Source: Bdellovibrio bacteriovorus HD100
GTDB taxonomy: Bacteria > Bdellovibrionota > Bdellovibrionia > Bdellovibrionales > Bdellovibrionaceae
Direction of reading: 5' to 3'
DNA length: 64,000 nt
Assembly: GCF_000196175.1 (NCBI RefSeq)
Contig: NC_005363.1
Coordinates: forward strand, 1,674,001-1,738,000
Both the position numbers and the translations under genes were made by a program. How positions within the stretch are numbered: the stretch's first letter is position 1; each line of letters opens with the position of its first letter. This document shows positions 1 through 8,400 of this stretch, in pieces. The notes beneath the pieces are model-generated. The model did no database searches and was not told the origin of the DNA. It saw nothing but the letters and a program-made list of their open reading frames with translations.

Positions 1-161
1 TCTTTAAGCCTTGGGGCAAGTTTATAGAGACCTATTTTGTAAAGCGCGGCTTTATGGATGGGATGCCGGGCTTTGTGATCGCCGTCGGAGCAGCCTATTC
101 GCTGTTCTTGAAGTTCGCCAAACAGTGGGAGATGGAACGTGTTCACAAAAAGCCTGAATAG
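1..161 (+). CDS. Family 2 glycosyltransferase, C-terminal fragment
   Basis: Only the last 52 codons are in the window, read in frame from base 3 to the TAG at 159-161. The residues resemble the tail of WaaE/KdtX-like lipopolysaccharide core glycosyltransferases: an aromatic amphipathic stretch (KPWGKFIETYFVKRGF), then DGMPGFVIAVGAAYSLFLKFAK, a hydrophobic segment ending in basic and acidic residues. In that family this part lies at the inner face of the cytoplasmic membrane. The reading frame overlaps the next gene's GTG start by 23 bp, so the two are probably co-transcribed. The family call rests on the tail alone; the catalytic domain is outside the window. Confidence 0.6.
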   Translation, partial: FKPWGKFIETYFVKRGFMDGMPGFVIAVGAAYSLFLKFAKQWEMERVHKKPE

Positions 162-1122
162 TCTTCTTGCGGTTCTTTTGCTGGCGGGGGGCTCTTTGGT
201 GGATTCCCATGCTTTTGCGACTCCTCCCAAATATCCCGCGGTTCGTGAGGTTCGTGGACAGGTGTGGGTGACGGGGAAAGACGGCAAACGTTTGTCTCTA
301 AGGGGCGCCACCACTCTGCGTGAAAAGGCGACCCTGGAAACCTCTCTGGACGGGGAAGTTAAAGTACAACTTGATGAAAAACGCAGTTTCACCGTTTTGG
401 GTGCAAGTGAGCTGGTTATTCCTGTGATCAGTTGGGAAGGCGGCGAGGCTCCGGTTTTGAACCTGAAGTCGGGCCATCTTCACTGGCGTCAGTCCCTCAA
501 GGACAAGGGGGCTTACAATGTGGCCGTGCGTTCGGACATTTTCGAATTCATCGCCCCGGCCGGGGATTATGTCCTGAGTATGGATCCGGACAAAGCTTTT
601 GCCGGCGTGAAGATGTTTGAAGGTTCCATGGAGTTTTCCGCCCTGAACGGCGAAGATTCGGCGAAGGTTCAAAGTGGGCAGCAGGTCGGGTTCCAGGGTG
701 TGCTTGAGGGCGGTGAAATTGCCTATGACATCCTTTTGCAGGGCCGGAAGATCCCTCGCGGGCGACTGACCTCAGTCACGGCTATTGATTTGAAGGAATT
801 GTCCAAGGCCAGTGAGGCGGAAAAAATGCGCCTGAAAAAACAGGCCTCGGAAAAAGAGCGTGCTGCCAAGGCGAGGGCTGAAAACAAGAGAGCGGGATCC
901 ATTTGTGAAAAGCCTGCCGGGCGCTTTAACGAATGCTCGTGGACCTGTTTAAACAATCCCAAGAAAGAAAAGAAGGTCTGTCGGGTGGAAATGGCAGGGG
1001 TGTCCTGCGTTCGTCACCGCTGTAACGCCAATGGCGAATGGGCCGAAGAAACGGTCCTTGATGCCGAAAAAGGGGGCAGCGCCTGTAAGGCGCAGGTGGT
1101 CGTAGGCCCTTGTGATTATTAG
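139..1122 (+). CDS. Exported FecR-like domain protein with Cys-rich C-terminus
   Basis: 327 aa from a GTG start. A signal peptide is visible (hydrophobic core LLAVLLLAGGSL, then a likely cleavage near SHAFA). Residues about 35-200 have the beta-strand pattern of a FecR-like domain: VREVRGQVWVTG, LRGATTLREKATLET, VLNLKSGHLHW, GDYVLSMDP and KVQSGQQVGFQ. This is followed by a Lys/Glu/Ala-rich helix at about 225-250 and a tail with eight Cys (CEKPAGRFNECSWTC and onward) that probably forms disulfides. FecR domains in such proteins are often envelope or polysaccharide associated rather than TonB signalling. It overlaps the glycosyltransferase gene upstream. The exact role is unknown. Confidence 0.6.
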   Translation: MFTKSLNSLLAVLLLAGGSLVDSHAFATPPKYPAVREVRGQVWVTGKDGKRLSLRGATTLREKATLETSLDGEVKVQLDEKRSFTVLGASELVIPVISWEGGEAPVLNLKSGHLHWRQSLKDKGAYNVAVRSDIFEFIAPAGDYVLSMDPDKAFAGVKMFEGSMEFSALNGEDSAKVQSGQQVGFQGVLEGGEIAYDILLQGRKIPRGRLTSVTAIDLKELSKASEAEKMRLKKQASEKERAAKARAENKRAGSICEKPAGRFNECSWTCLNNPKKEKKVCRVEMAGVSCVRHRCNANGEWAEETVLDAEKGGSACKAQVVVGPCDY

Positions 1123-1203
1123 ACCTTTTTAAAATCTGTCATCCGGGGCCATTTTCGTGCTTGCACTTTCTTTGGCAAGGCCCTATAAAAGATCTTCCTT
1201 TGT

Positions 1204-1280
1204 GGTGGGTATAGCTCAGTTGGTAGAGCATCGGATTGTGATTCCGAGTGTCGCGGGTTCAAGCCCCGTTACTCACCCCA
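1204..1280 (+). tRNA. tRNA-His (anticodon GTG)
   Basis: A cloverleaf is readable: acceptor arms GTGGGTA and TACTCAC, D arm GCTC...GAGC, anticodon arm TCGGA-TTGTGAT-TCCGA, and T arm GCGGG-TTCAAGC-CCCGT. The anticodon is GTG. The extra G at 1204 can pair with C73 (1277), the G-1:C73 identity element of bacterial tRNA-His, and CCA is encoded at 1278-1280. A hairpin terminator follows. Confidence 0.95.
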
Positions 1281-1298
1281 ATTTTTCTTCGAATTTCA

Positions 1299-1328
1299 AA
1301 AGGGAGCTGATTCAGCTCCCTTTTTTTA
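1299..1328 (+). terminator. Rho-independent terminator after tRNA-His
   Basis: The arms GGGAGCTGA and TCAGCTCCC are followed directly by a run of seven to eight T. Confidence 0.85.
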
Positions 1329-1388
1329 TTTCTAAACTCCTGTAAAAGACAAAGTGCCGCGACTCTGAACCCGGCGTATGCTTTTTCT

Positions 1389-1910
1389 ATGAAGTTACTT
1401 CTGTTGATCGCATTTTCGCTTCTGTTGGGGTGTCAAACCCGTCCGGGTCCTATTCAGATTGATCTGCCTCAGTTGAAGTCTTATTTGACTCAGAAAAATG
1501 AAGTCGCCCCGTGGAGCAGTAAAGCTCGCACGGCATCCTTGGGGGGACGTGCCCCCAGTCAGCAATTAGCACCGACCTTCGGAATGCCTTTCAGTCAGGC
1601 CAAACACAAGGCCCATGTTCTGGATGTGCGCAGCGAAGCGGATTTTGCGCAGTTTAATATGAGCATGGATCCCAGCACCCAAATGCCCGTCAGTAATATT
1701 CCGGCCTTCGTGTTAAAACCTTTGTCGCCGGAGGCGGCTGTAAAGGTGATCGGAGAAAAGGGCATGACGGCGGATTCGATCATTATCGTGGTTTGCAGTC
1801 AGGGGGCGGGGGCTCCGGATATCGCTCAGCAGATTTTCACTTGGGGCTTTCCCCGGGTGTTGAATTATTCCGGCGGTTATTCCGGACTGCCAGGCTGCCG
1901 GGGACAGTAA
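1389..1910 (+). CDS. Rhodanese-like lipoprotein
   Basis: 173 aa. The N-terminus is a lipoprotein signal peptide with lipobox LLGC, so Cys15 would be lipidated and the protein anchored in the envelope. The rest matches a rhodanese fold: HVLDVRSEADFAQFN near the middle (the CH2A-like DVR motif), then IIIVVCSQGAGAPDIA with the candidate active-site Cys in the loop CSQGAG, and a C-terminal GFPRVLNYSGGYSGL that matches the usual rhodanese 'G-gy.nV..l.GG...w' ending. Rhodaneses carry persulfide sulfur or reduce thiols; in the periplasm they may handle sulfur or redox chemistry. It stands alone between tRNA-His and the large repeat protein. Confidence 0.75.
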   Translation: MKLLLLIAFSLLLGCQTRPGPIQIDLPQLKSYLTQKNEVAPWSSKARTASLGGRAPSQQLAPTFGMPFSQAKHKAHVLDVRSEADFAQFNMSMDPSTQMPVSNIPAFVLKPLSPEAAVKVIGEKGMTADSIIIVVCSQGAGAPDIAQQIFTWGFPRVLNYSGGYSGLPGCRGQ

Positions 1911-2007
1911 TATTTTCCAACCAACTATAAACAAAAAGTCTTTTCTTTGTGTTCGATGAAAATGCCCGTATATGAATTGCACTCAATTAAATTCAACGGA
2001 GCCTTGG

Positions 2008-4845
2008 ATGAACATGAAGGTACTGGTATCCCTTTTGGTGATCGCGTCTGTCGTAAATGCACAGGAGCAAAATCCCCCTCTGACCCTGGAAGAAGCCGCC
2101 AAGCTTTATAAGCCCACCTACAAGACCAACTTCAGTACCGATATGACGGCTTTCATGCAGAACTCGCCGATCTTTAATGGACTGGGTTTTGTATATGTCA
2201 ATCCCAACGGGGTTTCTCCAAAGATCACTGAAACGGTGACCTTCAACACCAATACAATCAAAGTCCCGGTCACTACGACGACAATTGTGGATGTGCCATA
2301 CACTTATACGGTGCCTGTGACCACCACCACCACGGTCACGGTGCCTTACACCTACACAGTCCCTGTAACGACCAGCTGGACAACGACTTCTGTGGTTCGC
2401 ACCGAAGTTGTCACTCCGTACTCAGTTATTTCAAATTCGGGCAATTTCAACCTTACTGCTGGAGTGTCTCCGGTCATTCAATCCACCGTGGGTGATGTGG
2501 TCAATATGGCAATGGCCAGCCCCCACAGCCTGCCAAAGAGTGAAAACTACCAGCTCGTGGGAACTGATGCTCCGGGATACTGGGTGGTGAATGGCGCTCC
2601 GACGAGCGCTGCGGACGTTCGCGCCGCGATTGGGTCAAAGGGTTCTAATCAGCCCTTTGATCCCTGGGGTGCGGGGGCGGTGGATCTGTCGGGCTGGACG
2701 ACTACGGGAACAAGCAGCTCGTCTGTCACAAATGTTGTCACCAATCCTGCAGACTATGTCGATGGCAACGGAGTTCTGCACCGTGGTCGCACTGTGACCG
2801 TTTCAACTTATTCTTCCGTTGAAGATCGTACCATTGTTCGTTTGTATTCTTGGAATGACTCCAACGGAAATGGCATCGTTGATGATACGGATCAGGTTCA
2901 GATCCTGCAAGGCGGGCGCTTCACTGGCGAGGCCACATCAGTGGACACCATTGAAAGTGGCGAACGCGTCACCTACCGAGAAGAAACGGTGACTGAACAT
3001 CACACGGCCACCCATCAGGAAGAGCGCACAGGCACTCGTGAAGAAACCCGCACCGAAACTCACGATGAAGAGCGCACCGGTGTTCGTCAGGAAGAGCGCA
3101 CTGAAACCCATGAAGAGGAACGCACCGAAACAACCAAACAGGTGACCCAGAACAAGAAAAACGTCTGGAAATTCAGTTTCTCTCCGATCCTGTCATTGGA
3201 CGTGCAAACTCCGACCAAGATCACAAGTCTTGATTCCCAGTTTGTGGTTCCGACGGTGTCTGAAGGTGTCAGCAGAAAATTCATTGAGCCGGCATCTCAA
3301 AACAAGGGCTTCCTTGTTGAAAAGAAAATCGCCGTAACAGGTGTCGTGGGCGGGAATGTGGTGGCTCAGTATTCCTCTTGGAAACCGGGCACGGCGATCA
3401 CCTTGGGGATGGCTCCCATTGCCGGGACAGAGAAAACTTACCGTACTGTTGTTAAAACCGGCTACGAGGCCGAAAACGTATCGGTGCCTTCTGTTCCGTC
3501 GAAGCTGGCGGATCTGAAAAAGCTTAAAGTCGGCGACTCCCTGAGTTTTGCTCAAACGGGTGGGGTTATGTTCTCTGCGGGTGTGGCTTACGTGGCCATG
3601 AACGTGGGTGTGAACTATGTGGCTTTCGGCCAGTGGAAAACCGAAGTTCAAAGAGTCGGCGACAGCATCTATTATGTGAATCGCACGGCACTGAAGCTGA
3701 ATAACTTTGGTGCTTCTATCGGAACCACCCTGACAGTGGCCTATACGGCCAACCAGTTTAAATCCACAGATTCTCAGTTCTCGTGGTTGTTCAACGCCGC
3801 CGACCCACAAGGAGCCAAGGCCCTGGAGAACTTTGTTTTCAAAGGGATTGCCCTGGATGCCCAGAAAGTTGTGGACTCCAATGGTGAAGCTTCAGTGATG
3901 AAAGTCACCAAGCAGGAAAATATCGCCCGCGGCGCCATGCGCACGATCAGCATGGGGGTGCCTTATGTCACCGCCAGCTGGGGTAAAGGTCGTATCAACT
4001 CCACTCAGTTGACCCAGTACTTCCCTGACAACACGTTGGGGGATGCGAACTATTCTGTGTACTTGAAAGCGCGTGACAGTCGCATGTTCAACTGGATTGA
4101 AAACTCAACGACAGCATTCTCTGCTGGCCGCTACTTTGTTCGTGATGTGAATACCAATGATCTTCAGGACTCCGGCTATATGGGGCAGTTCATTGTGTCT
4201 TACACGGACACTCATACCAAGGGCTCAGAGCTACAGCGCGTGGTGAATCAACTGGTGGCATTGACGGGGATGCATAAAGAGCTTTATGTCAAAGTTCCGG
4301 ATATGAAGAACATCGGTTATAGCACTCTGGCCTTCAGTTTGAATTTTGATAAGTCAGCCACGGATTTCCTGATGGCTTTGGCAACGGACCGCCAGGCTTC
4401 GCGCAAGCTTGAAAGAGACGCTCAGGTGTTCCTGAATGGTTATATCCGCTCCAACGGCTTCAACAGAGCGCAAAACTCTTCCGACCAGGATCCTATCAAA
4501 ATGTGCGGGACGGTGTACAACCTTGATATCAGTGTTTGTATCCGCCAGGCGCAGGACGCCACTTTGCACGCCACCGGCGAGGCAATTGTTAATCTTCGTG
4601 ATATGAAGCTGGCTTTGGATCGCGGTAATCGTAAGGCCTTCACTGTGGCTTATGCGGACTTCGGCAAGTCTTTGACTTCCAGCCCGTTCACATTCCAGGC
4701 GATCTTGTCTGCGGCGGTGGCGGGGACAGCGGGTAAAGGTGTGACCTCTTCTTACAGTGTCTCTGGGACACGCATTAAGAACTACTCTTTGACGCCAAGC
4801 TGGGACGCTGCTTTGGTGAATGAAGTAAAACCTTTGGTTCAATAG
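2008..4845 (+). CDS. Large exported protein with two internal repeat blocks
   Basis: 945 aa from the ATG at 2008, which has CGGAG just upstream and begins a good signal peptide (MNMKVLVSLLVIASVVNAQ). An ATG at 1972 is in frame but would put 12 polar residues before it. No family is recognised. Residues about 86-125 hold 16-residue units VPVTTTT.V.VPYTYT. Near 290-305 DSNGNGIVDDTD looks like a calcium-binding loop. Residues about 335-374 are five 8-residue charged units of the type T-H-x-E-E-R-T-G/E. The remaining ~570 residues are beta-rich (SAGVAYVAMNVGVNYVAFGQW and similar), suggesting a surface or periplasmic structural protein. It is monocistronic, with a terminator immediately after. Confidence 0.7.
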   Translation: MNMKVLVSLLVIASVVNAQEQNPPLTLEEAAKLYKPTYKTNFSTDMTAFMQNSPIFNGLGFVYVNPNGVSPKITETVTFNTNTIKVPVTTTTIVDVPYTYTVPVTTTTTVTVPYTYTVPVTTSWTTTSVVRTEVVTPYSVISNSGNFNLTAGVSPVIQSTVGDVVNMAMASPHSLPKSENYQLVGTDAPGYWVVNGAPTSAADVRAAIGSKGSNQPFDPWGAGAVDLSGWTTTGTSSSSVTNVVTNPADYVDGNGVLHRGRTVTVSTYSSVEDRTIVRLYSWNDSNGNGIVDDTDQVQILQGGRFTGEATSVDTIESGERVTYREETVTEHHTATHQEERTGTREETRTETHDEERTGVRQEERTETHEEERTETTKQVTQNKKNVWKFSFSPILSLDVQTPTKITSLDSQFVVPTVSEGVSRKFIEPASQNKGFLVEKKIAVTGVVGGNVVAQYSSWKPGTAITLGMAPIAGTEKTYRTVVKTGYEAENVSVPSVPSKLADLKKLKVGDSLSFAQTGGVMFSAGVAYVAMNVGVNYVAFGQWKTEVQRVGDSIYYVNRTALKLNNFGASIGTTLTVAYTANQFKSTDSQFSWLFNAADPQGAKALENFVFKGIALDAQKVVDSNGEASVMKVTKQENIARGAMRTISMGVPYVTASWGKGRINSTQLTQYFPDNTLGDANYSVYLKARDSRMFNWIENSTTAFSAGRYFVRDVNTNDLQDSGYMGQFIVSYTDTHTKGSELQRVVNQLVALTGMHKELYVKVPDMKNIGYSTLAFSLNFDKSATDFLMALATDRQASRKLERDAQVFLNGYIRSNGFNRAQNSSDQDPIKMCGTVYNLDISVCIRQAQDATLHATGEAIVNLRDMKLALDRGNRKAFTVAYADFGKSLTSSPFTFQAILSAAVAGTAGKGVTSSYSVSGTRIKNYSLTPSWDAALVNEVKPLVQ
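2263..2382 (+). repeat. 48-bp coding tandem repeat (Thr/Val/Tyr-rich)
   Basis: Two units of 48 bp (2263-2310 and 2311-2358) encode VPVTTTTIVDVPYTYT and VPVTTTTTVTVPYTYT, followed by a decayed third copy beginning VPVTTSW. The alternating Val/Thr pattern predicts beta strands. Confidence 0.85.
3010..3129 (+). repeat. 24-bp coding tandem repeat (charged octapeptide x5)
   Basis: Exactly five 24-bp units encode THQEERTG, TREETRTE, THDEERTG, VRQEERTE and THEEERTE. The block is highly charged and likely helical or extended, and sits between beta-rich parts of the 945-aa protein. Confidence 0.9.
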
Positions 4846-4871
4846 GCCCCCGACATTCAAAATTCTTAACG

Positions 4872-4903
4872 AAAGCCAGGTTTCAGGACCTGGCTTTTTT
4901 GTT
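4872..4903 (+). terminator. Rho-independent terminator of the repeat-protein gene
   Basis: Inverted arms AAAGCCAGG and CCTGGCTTT, separated by a short loop, run into a T-rich stretch. Confidence 0.85.
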
Positions 4904-4941
4904 TTTCATTGCTATAGTTCTGAATGGATTGCGAGGTGCTT

Positions 4942-5931
4942 ATGCAGGCCGGTTCCGTTTCAGACGTTGTGGGTCACACACCGTTAATCAAACTTCAATC
5001 TCTTTCAAAAATCACCGGATGTGAGATCTTTGCCAAAGCCGAATATCTGAATCCAGGTGGCAGCGTGAAAGATCGCACAGCGCTGGGAATCATTCAAAGC
5101 GCCGAAAAACAAGGTCTGCTGAAGCCCGGGGACACGATTGTGGAAGGCACCGCAGGGAATACGGGGATTGGTCTTGCCACGCTGGCGGCGCAGCGGGGGT
5201 ACCACTGTGTGATCGTGATGCCGGACAACCAGTCCAAAGAAAAATACCATGCGCTCGAAGCCCTGGGTGTGGAGCTTGTGAAGGTCGCTCCCTGTCCCTT
5301 TGCCAATCCCAACCACTTCTACCACACAGCACGCGCCCTGGCTGAATCTCGCCCCAATTCCTTTTGGGCCAACCAGTTTGAGAACACCGCCAATTTCGAG
5401 ATTCACTACAAGACGACCGGCCCTGAGATCTGGGAGCAGATGGGTCAAAGGGTGGACGCCTTTGTTTCCTCTGTCGGAACCGGAGGAACGCTGGCGGGAG
5501 TGTCGGCCTATTTAAAAGAACAAGATCCCAAGGTATTCACGCTTCTGGCGGACCCCATGGGCTCGGGTCTTTATTCGTTTGTAAAAAGTGGAAAGTTCGA
5601 AGCGCAGGGCAGCTCGATCACTGAGGGGATCGGGATCATGCGCCTGACCGAAAACTTTAAAAAGGCCCGTGTTGATGAGGCCGTTCAAATCCACGACGAA
5701 CAAATGCTTTCGATGCTTTATTACCTGGCTCAGCATGAAGGATTGCTGGTGGGGACATCGGCGGCCTTGAACATCTTTGCCTCATACCAGTATGCCTTGC
5801 AAAACCAGGGAAAGGGATTGCGGATTGCGACTGTGATGGGAGACTCGGCCCTTCGCTATCAATCCAAGGTGTTTAATCCACAGTTCCTGAATGAAAAGAA
5901 CCTGAAAATTATGCCTTTGATTCATAGTTAA
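4942..5931 (+). CDS. PLP-dependent cysteine synthase family protein
   Basis: 329 aa from the ATG at 4942, which has GAGG five bases upstream; the ATG at 4924 is in frame but lacks a ribosome binding site. The fold-type II PLP features are all present: the PLP lysine in PGGSVKDR (Lys43), the substrate loop EGTAGNTGIGLA, and the phosphate-binding SVGTGGTLAG. Family members make L-cysteine from O-acetylserine and sulfide, or act as cystathionine beta-synthase-like enzymes. No CBS regulatory domain is present, so O-acetylserine sulfhydrylase is the likeliest activity. It is followed after 38 bp by a LysR regulator on the same strand, so sulfur-responsive control is plausible. Confidence 0.8.
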   Translation: MQAGSVSDVVGHTPLIKLQSLSKITGCEIFAKAEYLNPGGSVKDRTALGIIQSAEKQGLLKPGDTIVEGTAGNTGIGLATLAAQRGYHCVIVMPDNQSKEKYHALEALGVELVKVAPCPFANPNHFYHTARALAESRPNSFWANQFENTANFEIHYKTTGPEIWEQMGQRVDAFVSSVGTGGTLAGVSAYLKEQDPKVFTLLADPMGSGLYSFVKSGKFEAQGSSITEGIGIMRLTENFKKARVDEAVQIHDEQMLSMLYYLAQHEGLLVGTSAALNIFASYQYALQNQGKGLRIATVMGDSALRYQSKVFNPQFLNEKNLKIMPLIHS

Positions 5932-5969
5932 CGGTGGATAAGAGTCCGGATTGTGATAGGTGTTTACTT

Positions 5970-6806
5970 ATGAAGTACAAGATCCGCGATATCGAAAATT
6001 TTATCCATACCAGCACCTGCTCCACGATCATTCAGGCGGCGCAAAAGCTTGAAATCAGCCAGCCGGCACTTTCAGAAAGCCTGAAACGTCTTGAAGCAGA
6101 CTTGGGCACAATTCTTTTCTATCGTTCCCGGTCTGGAATTCAGCTGACCCCGAGTGGTCGGGTGTTTTTGGGAAAAGCCCAAAGAGCGCTGCAGTCTTTG
6201 CAGGAACTGGATTTTTCTTCTGACCAAGTGCGTGTTTTTGCCGGGCGCACGGTGACCATTGGTTGTCATGGGACCGTCGCTCAGTACTCCATCCCCAAAG
6301 CTGTTGCTTATTTGAAGGAAAAAGCACCGGACTTTAAAATTGATCTTCGTCATGACCTTTCACGCAGTATTCAGACGGAAATTCAAAGGGGAAATATTGA
6401 TATCGGCGTGGTGATCAATCCTGCCGAGGTCCCGGACCTGGTGATTCAAAAGATGGCCCAGGACACGGTCGGTGTTTGGGCGGCAAAGAATGAATCCTAC
6501 GACACCATCATCTGCAACCTGAATTTGTTCCAGACGCAGTCCATCCTGAAAAAATGGAAGGGCCGCCCGGAAAAGGTGATTTCCACCGACAGCCTGGAGC
6601 TGATTTGTAAAATGGCGCATGAGCGCATTGGCTACGGAGTTGTTCCGGGGCGCGCCGTGGAGATGTCCGGACTTAACCTGAAACACCTTTCTCAGTTTCC
6701 AGTCTACAGGGATCAGATTTCTTTGGTGTACCGTCCCGAGTTTGGAAAAATTCCGGCAGAGAAAATGGTCATTGAGGCTTTGAAGCATTCCATCCTCGGG
6801 CTATAG
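5970..6806 (+). CDS. LysR-family transcriptional regulator
   Basis: 278 aa from the ATG at 5970, preceded by ATAGGTG; a GTG at 5934 is in frame but would add 12 residues before the usual LysR start. The N-terminal winged helix is clear: IRDIENFIHT, AAQKLEISQPALSESLKRLEADLG, LFYRSRSGIQLTPSGRVFL. Residues about 90-278 are a substrate-binding effector domain (VTIGCHGTVAQYSIPKAVAYL). It lies just downstream of the cysteine-synthase-like gene and may control it, although that is inferred from position only. Its 3' end overlaps the convergent esterase-like gene by 6 bp. Confidence 0.85.
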   Translation: MKYKIRDIENFIHTSTCSTIIQAAQKLEISQPALSESLKRLEADLGTILFYRSRSGIQLTPSGRVFLGKAQRALQSLQELDFSSDQVRVFAGRTVTIGCHGTVAQYSIPKAVAYLKEKAPDFKIDLRHDLSRSIQTEIQRGNIDIGVVINPAEVPDLVIQKMAQDTVGVWAAKNESYDTIICNLNLFQTQSILKKWKGRPEKVISTDSLELICKMAHERIGYGVVPGRAVEMSGLNLKHLSQFPVYRDQISLVYRPEFGKIPAEKMVIEALKHSILGL

Positions 6807-8087
6807 GCCCGAAGGATAGGTTTCAGGTATTTCGCTCCGGTCGATTTCCTGTTTCAGCGGGCTCAGGGCGCGGGACTCATCAAAAAACAAAAAACTGTCA
6901 TAGCGTTCTGCAATTTTGGTCGAAACATAATTGCCGCGCTCGTGGTGAGGATTATAGACGACGCCCACGGCGCGATGTCCCCGGGACTGGGCCCAGGGCT
7001 TTAAATGATCGTCGCTGCTGAAGTTCAAAGAAAAGTTTTTGAATCCCGAAGCAAAGGCCACCTGATGGAAGAGGTCCTCATAGCTTCCGCTCTGCGCCCG
7101 GGGAAGATTCATGACCCGCACAGGACCGGCCCAGGCCGGAGAGGCAATAACACTTCCCTGATAGCTTCCAAAACCCACCAAGGCCACATTGTTAGCGCCA
7201 AAGATCTCCCGGGCAAGTCCGCCAATGTTAACGCTTCCTTCAAGTACCATGTCGGTGGCGCGGTAATCGCCAACATGGGTGTTGTGTGCCCAGACGATGG
7301 CTTTGGAGTCCCGTCCATAGTGTTCCAGCAAGGCCTCCAAAGACTCCAGCATGTGCCGGTCCCGCACATTCCAAGAGCTGTCTTCAAAGGAAGTCATGGC
7401 TCTGTAATAGTTCTCCGCGTTTTTGATCACCCGGGCATTTTGGATGGCATCAAACAAGGCGCCATCAGGCCGGGTCATGTGCTTCTCAAGCAGGTCTTCC
7501 AGCGCGGCGACTGCTTCGTCTCTGCAGCCCTTAAAGTTCCGCAGCAGATCTTTCACGTACTTCTTTTCGTCATGCCGGTAAGAGGCAAAGCAGCTGTAGT
7601 ATTCCTTAAGAGGTCCCGCCAGGTCGGGCTCAATCCCTCCCACGGTTTTGATGATGGCATCAATGGATTCAAACAACGAATAAACATCCAGTCCGTGAAA
7701 GCCAACGGGCTTTTCGTTTTTCAGGTGATTGTGTGAACGAAGCCAAGTGGTGAAGTCCCGGACTTCTTCATTGGCCCACATCCACGCTGGCCAGCGTACG
7801 AAATGAGAAAAAGGCAGTTTGTCCAAAGTGCTGGCACGGACATAGCGGTCCAGGTTCTGGCAAGATGGCCAGTCGCCTTCCACGGCGACGAAACTGAAGC
7901 CGTGTTTGCTGATCAGTTCCTGGGTGATTTGCGCGCGCCAGTGATAGTACTCATGTGTACCGTGTGAGGCTTCTCCCAGCATGACCACTTTGCGGTCTTT
8001 GATATTATAGATCACGTCCTGCAGATCTTCGTGACGCTGCAGGGGGGATTGGCGTTTTACAAGCTCTTCAATATTGGTGGGGATCAT
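6801..8087 (-). CDS. Erythromycin-esterase-like family protein
   Basis: 428 aa. The EreA/EreB family signature is visible near the start as MLGEASHGTHEYYHWRAQIT (His42, Glu46), followed by VAVEGDWPSCQNLDRYVR and, later, VWAHNTHVGDYRATDM, which supply the acid and His residues of the proposed catalytic centre. Characterised members hydrolyse the macrolide lactone ring, but many chromosomal homologues (the succinoglycan-biosynthesis-related group) have unknown substrates, so macrolide resistance should not be assumed. It probably forms a unit with the 60-aa gene 11 bp upstream. Confidence 0.75.
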   Translation of the reverse strand: MIPTNIEELVKRQSPLQRHEDLQDVIYNIKDRKVVMLGEASHGTHEYYHWRAQITQELISKHGFSFVAVEGDWPSCQNLDRYVRASTLDKLPFSHFVRWPAWMWANEEVRDFTTWLRSHNHLKNEKPVGFHGLDVYSLFESIDAIIKTVGGIEPDLAGPLKEYYSCFASYRHDEKKYVKDLLRNFKGCRDEAVAALEDLLEKHMTRPDGALFDAIQNARVIKNAENYYRAMTSFEDSSWNVRDRHMLESLEALLEHYGRDSKAIVWAHNTHVGDYRATDMVLEGSVNIGGLAREIFGANNVALVGFGSYQGSVIASPAWAGPVRVMNLPRAQSGSYEDLFHQVAFASGFKNFSLNFSSDDHLKPWAQSRGHRAVGVVYNPHHERGNYVSTKIAERYDSFLFFDESRALSPLKQEIDRSEIPETYPSGL

Positions 8088-8098
8088 AAGTGCTCCGG

Positions 8099-8281
8099 CT
8101 ACTTTTTGGAGCTGTGTGCGGAAGAGCTGCGGTTGCGGGTGAGACCGTCATGGCGGGTGTTGGTGTCTATTTGATCAGCACCCTGATGCCCTGAACGATA
8201 ATTTTCACCTTTTTCCAGTGACGCTTCCATTTTCTTTCGCAACTCGGATCCCCGGACTGCATGAACTTTTTTGTCAGGCAT
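8099..8281 (-). CDS. Small basic hypothetical protein
   Basis: 60 aa, rich in Lys, Arg and Ser, with no hydrophobic segment, so cytoplasmic. The start is well supported by GGAGG four bases upstream of the ATG. It sits 11 bp before the esterase-like gene on the same strand and is probably its operon partner. No family is recognised. It begins MPDKKVHAVRGSELRKKMEA. Confidence 0.55.
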   Translation of the reverse strand: MPDKKVHAVRGSELRKKMEASLEKGENYRSGHQGADQIDTNTRHDGLTRNRSSSAHSSKK

Positions 8282-8320
8282 AAGGCCTCCTGCAACTATT
8301 TTCCTTCTTTTAAGCCGGTC

Positions 8321-8338
8321 CGGGGATTTAAATCCCCG
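8321..8338. promoter_or_regulatory. Perfect 18-bp palindrome (possible operator)
   Basis: CGGGGATTTAAATCCCCG is a perfect inverted repeat centred on TTTAAA. It lies in the 119-bp gap between the XRE regulator and the small basic gene, both on the minus strand. No T run follows on either strand, so an operator is more likely than a terminator. Confidence 0.45.
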
Positions 8339-8400
8339 CGAACTGATTTAAAACAAGAGCATGATCTGTCAAAAGGCCTGTGGATCCTCAATTTTCCTTT

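Noticed and set aside
6801-8087. Macrolide-resistance gene.
   Set aside because: The family match is to erythromycin-esterase-like proteins in general, most of which have unknown substrates.
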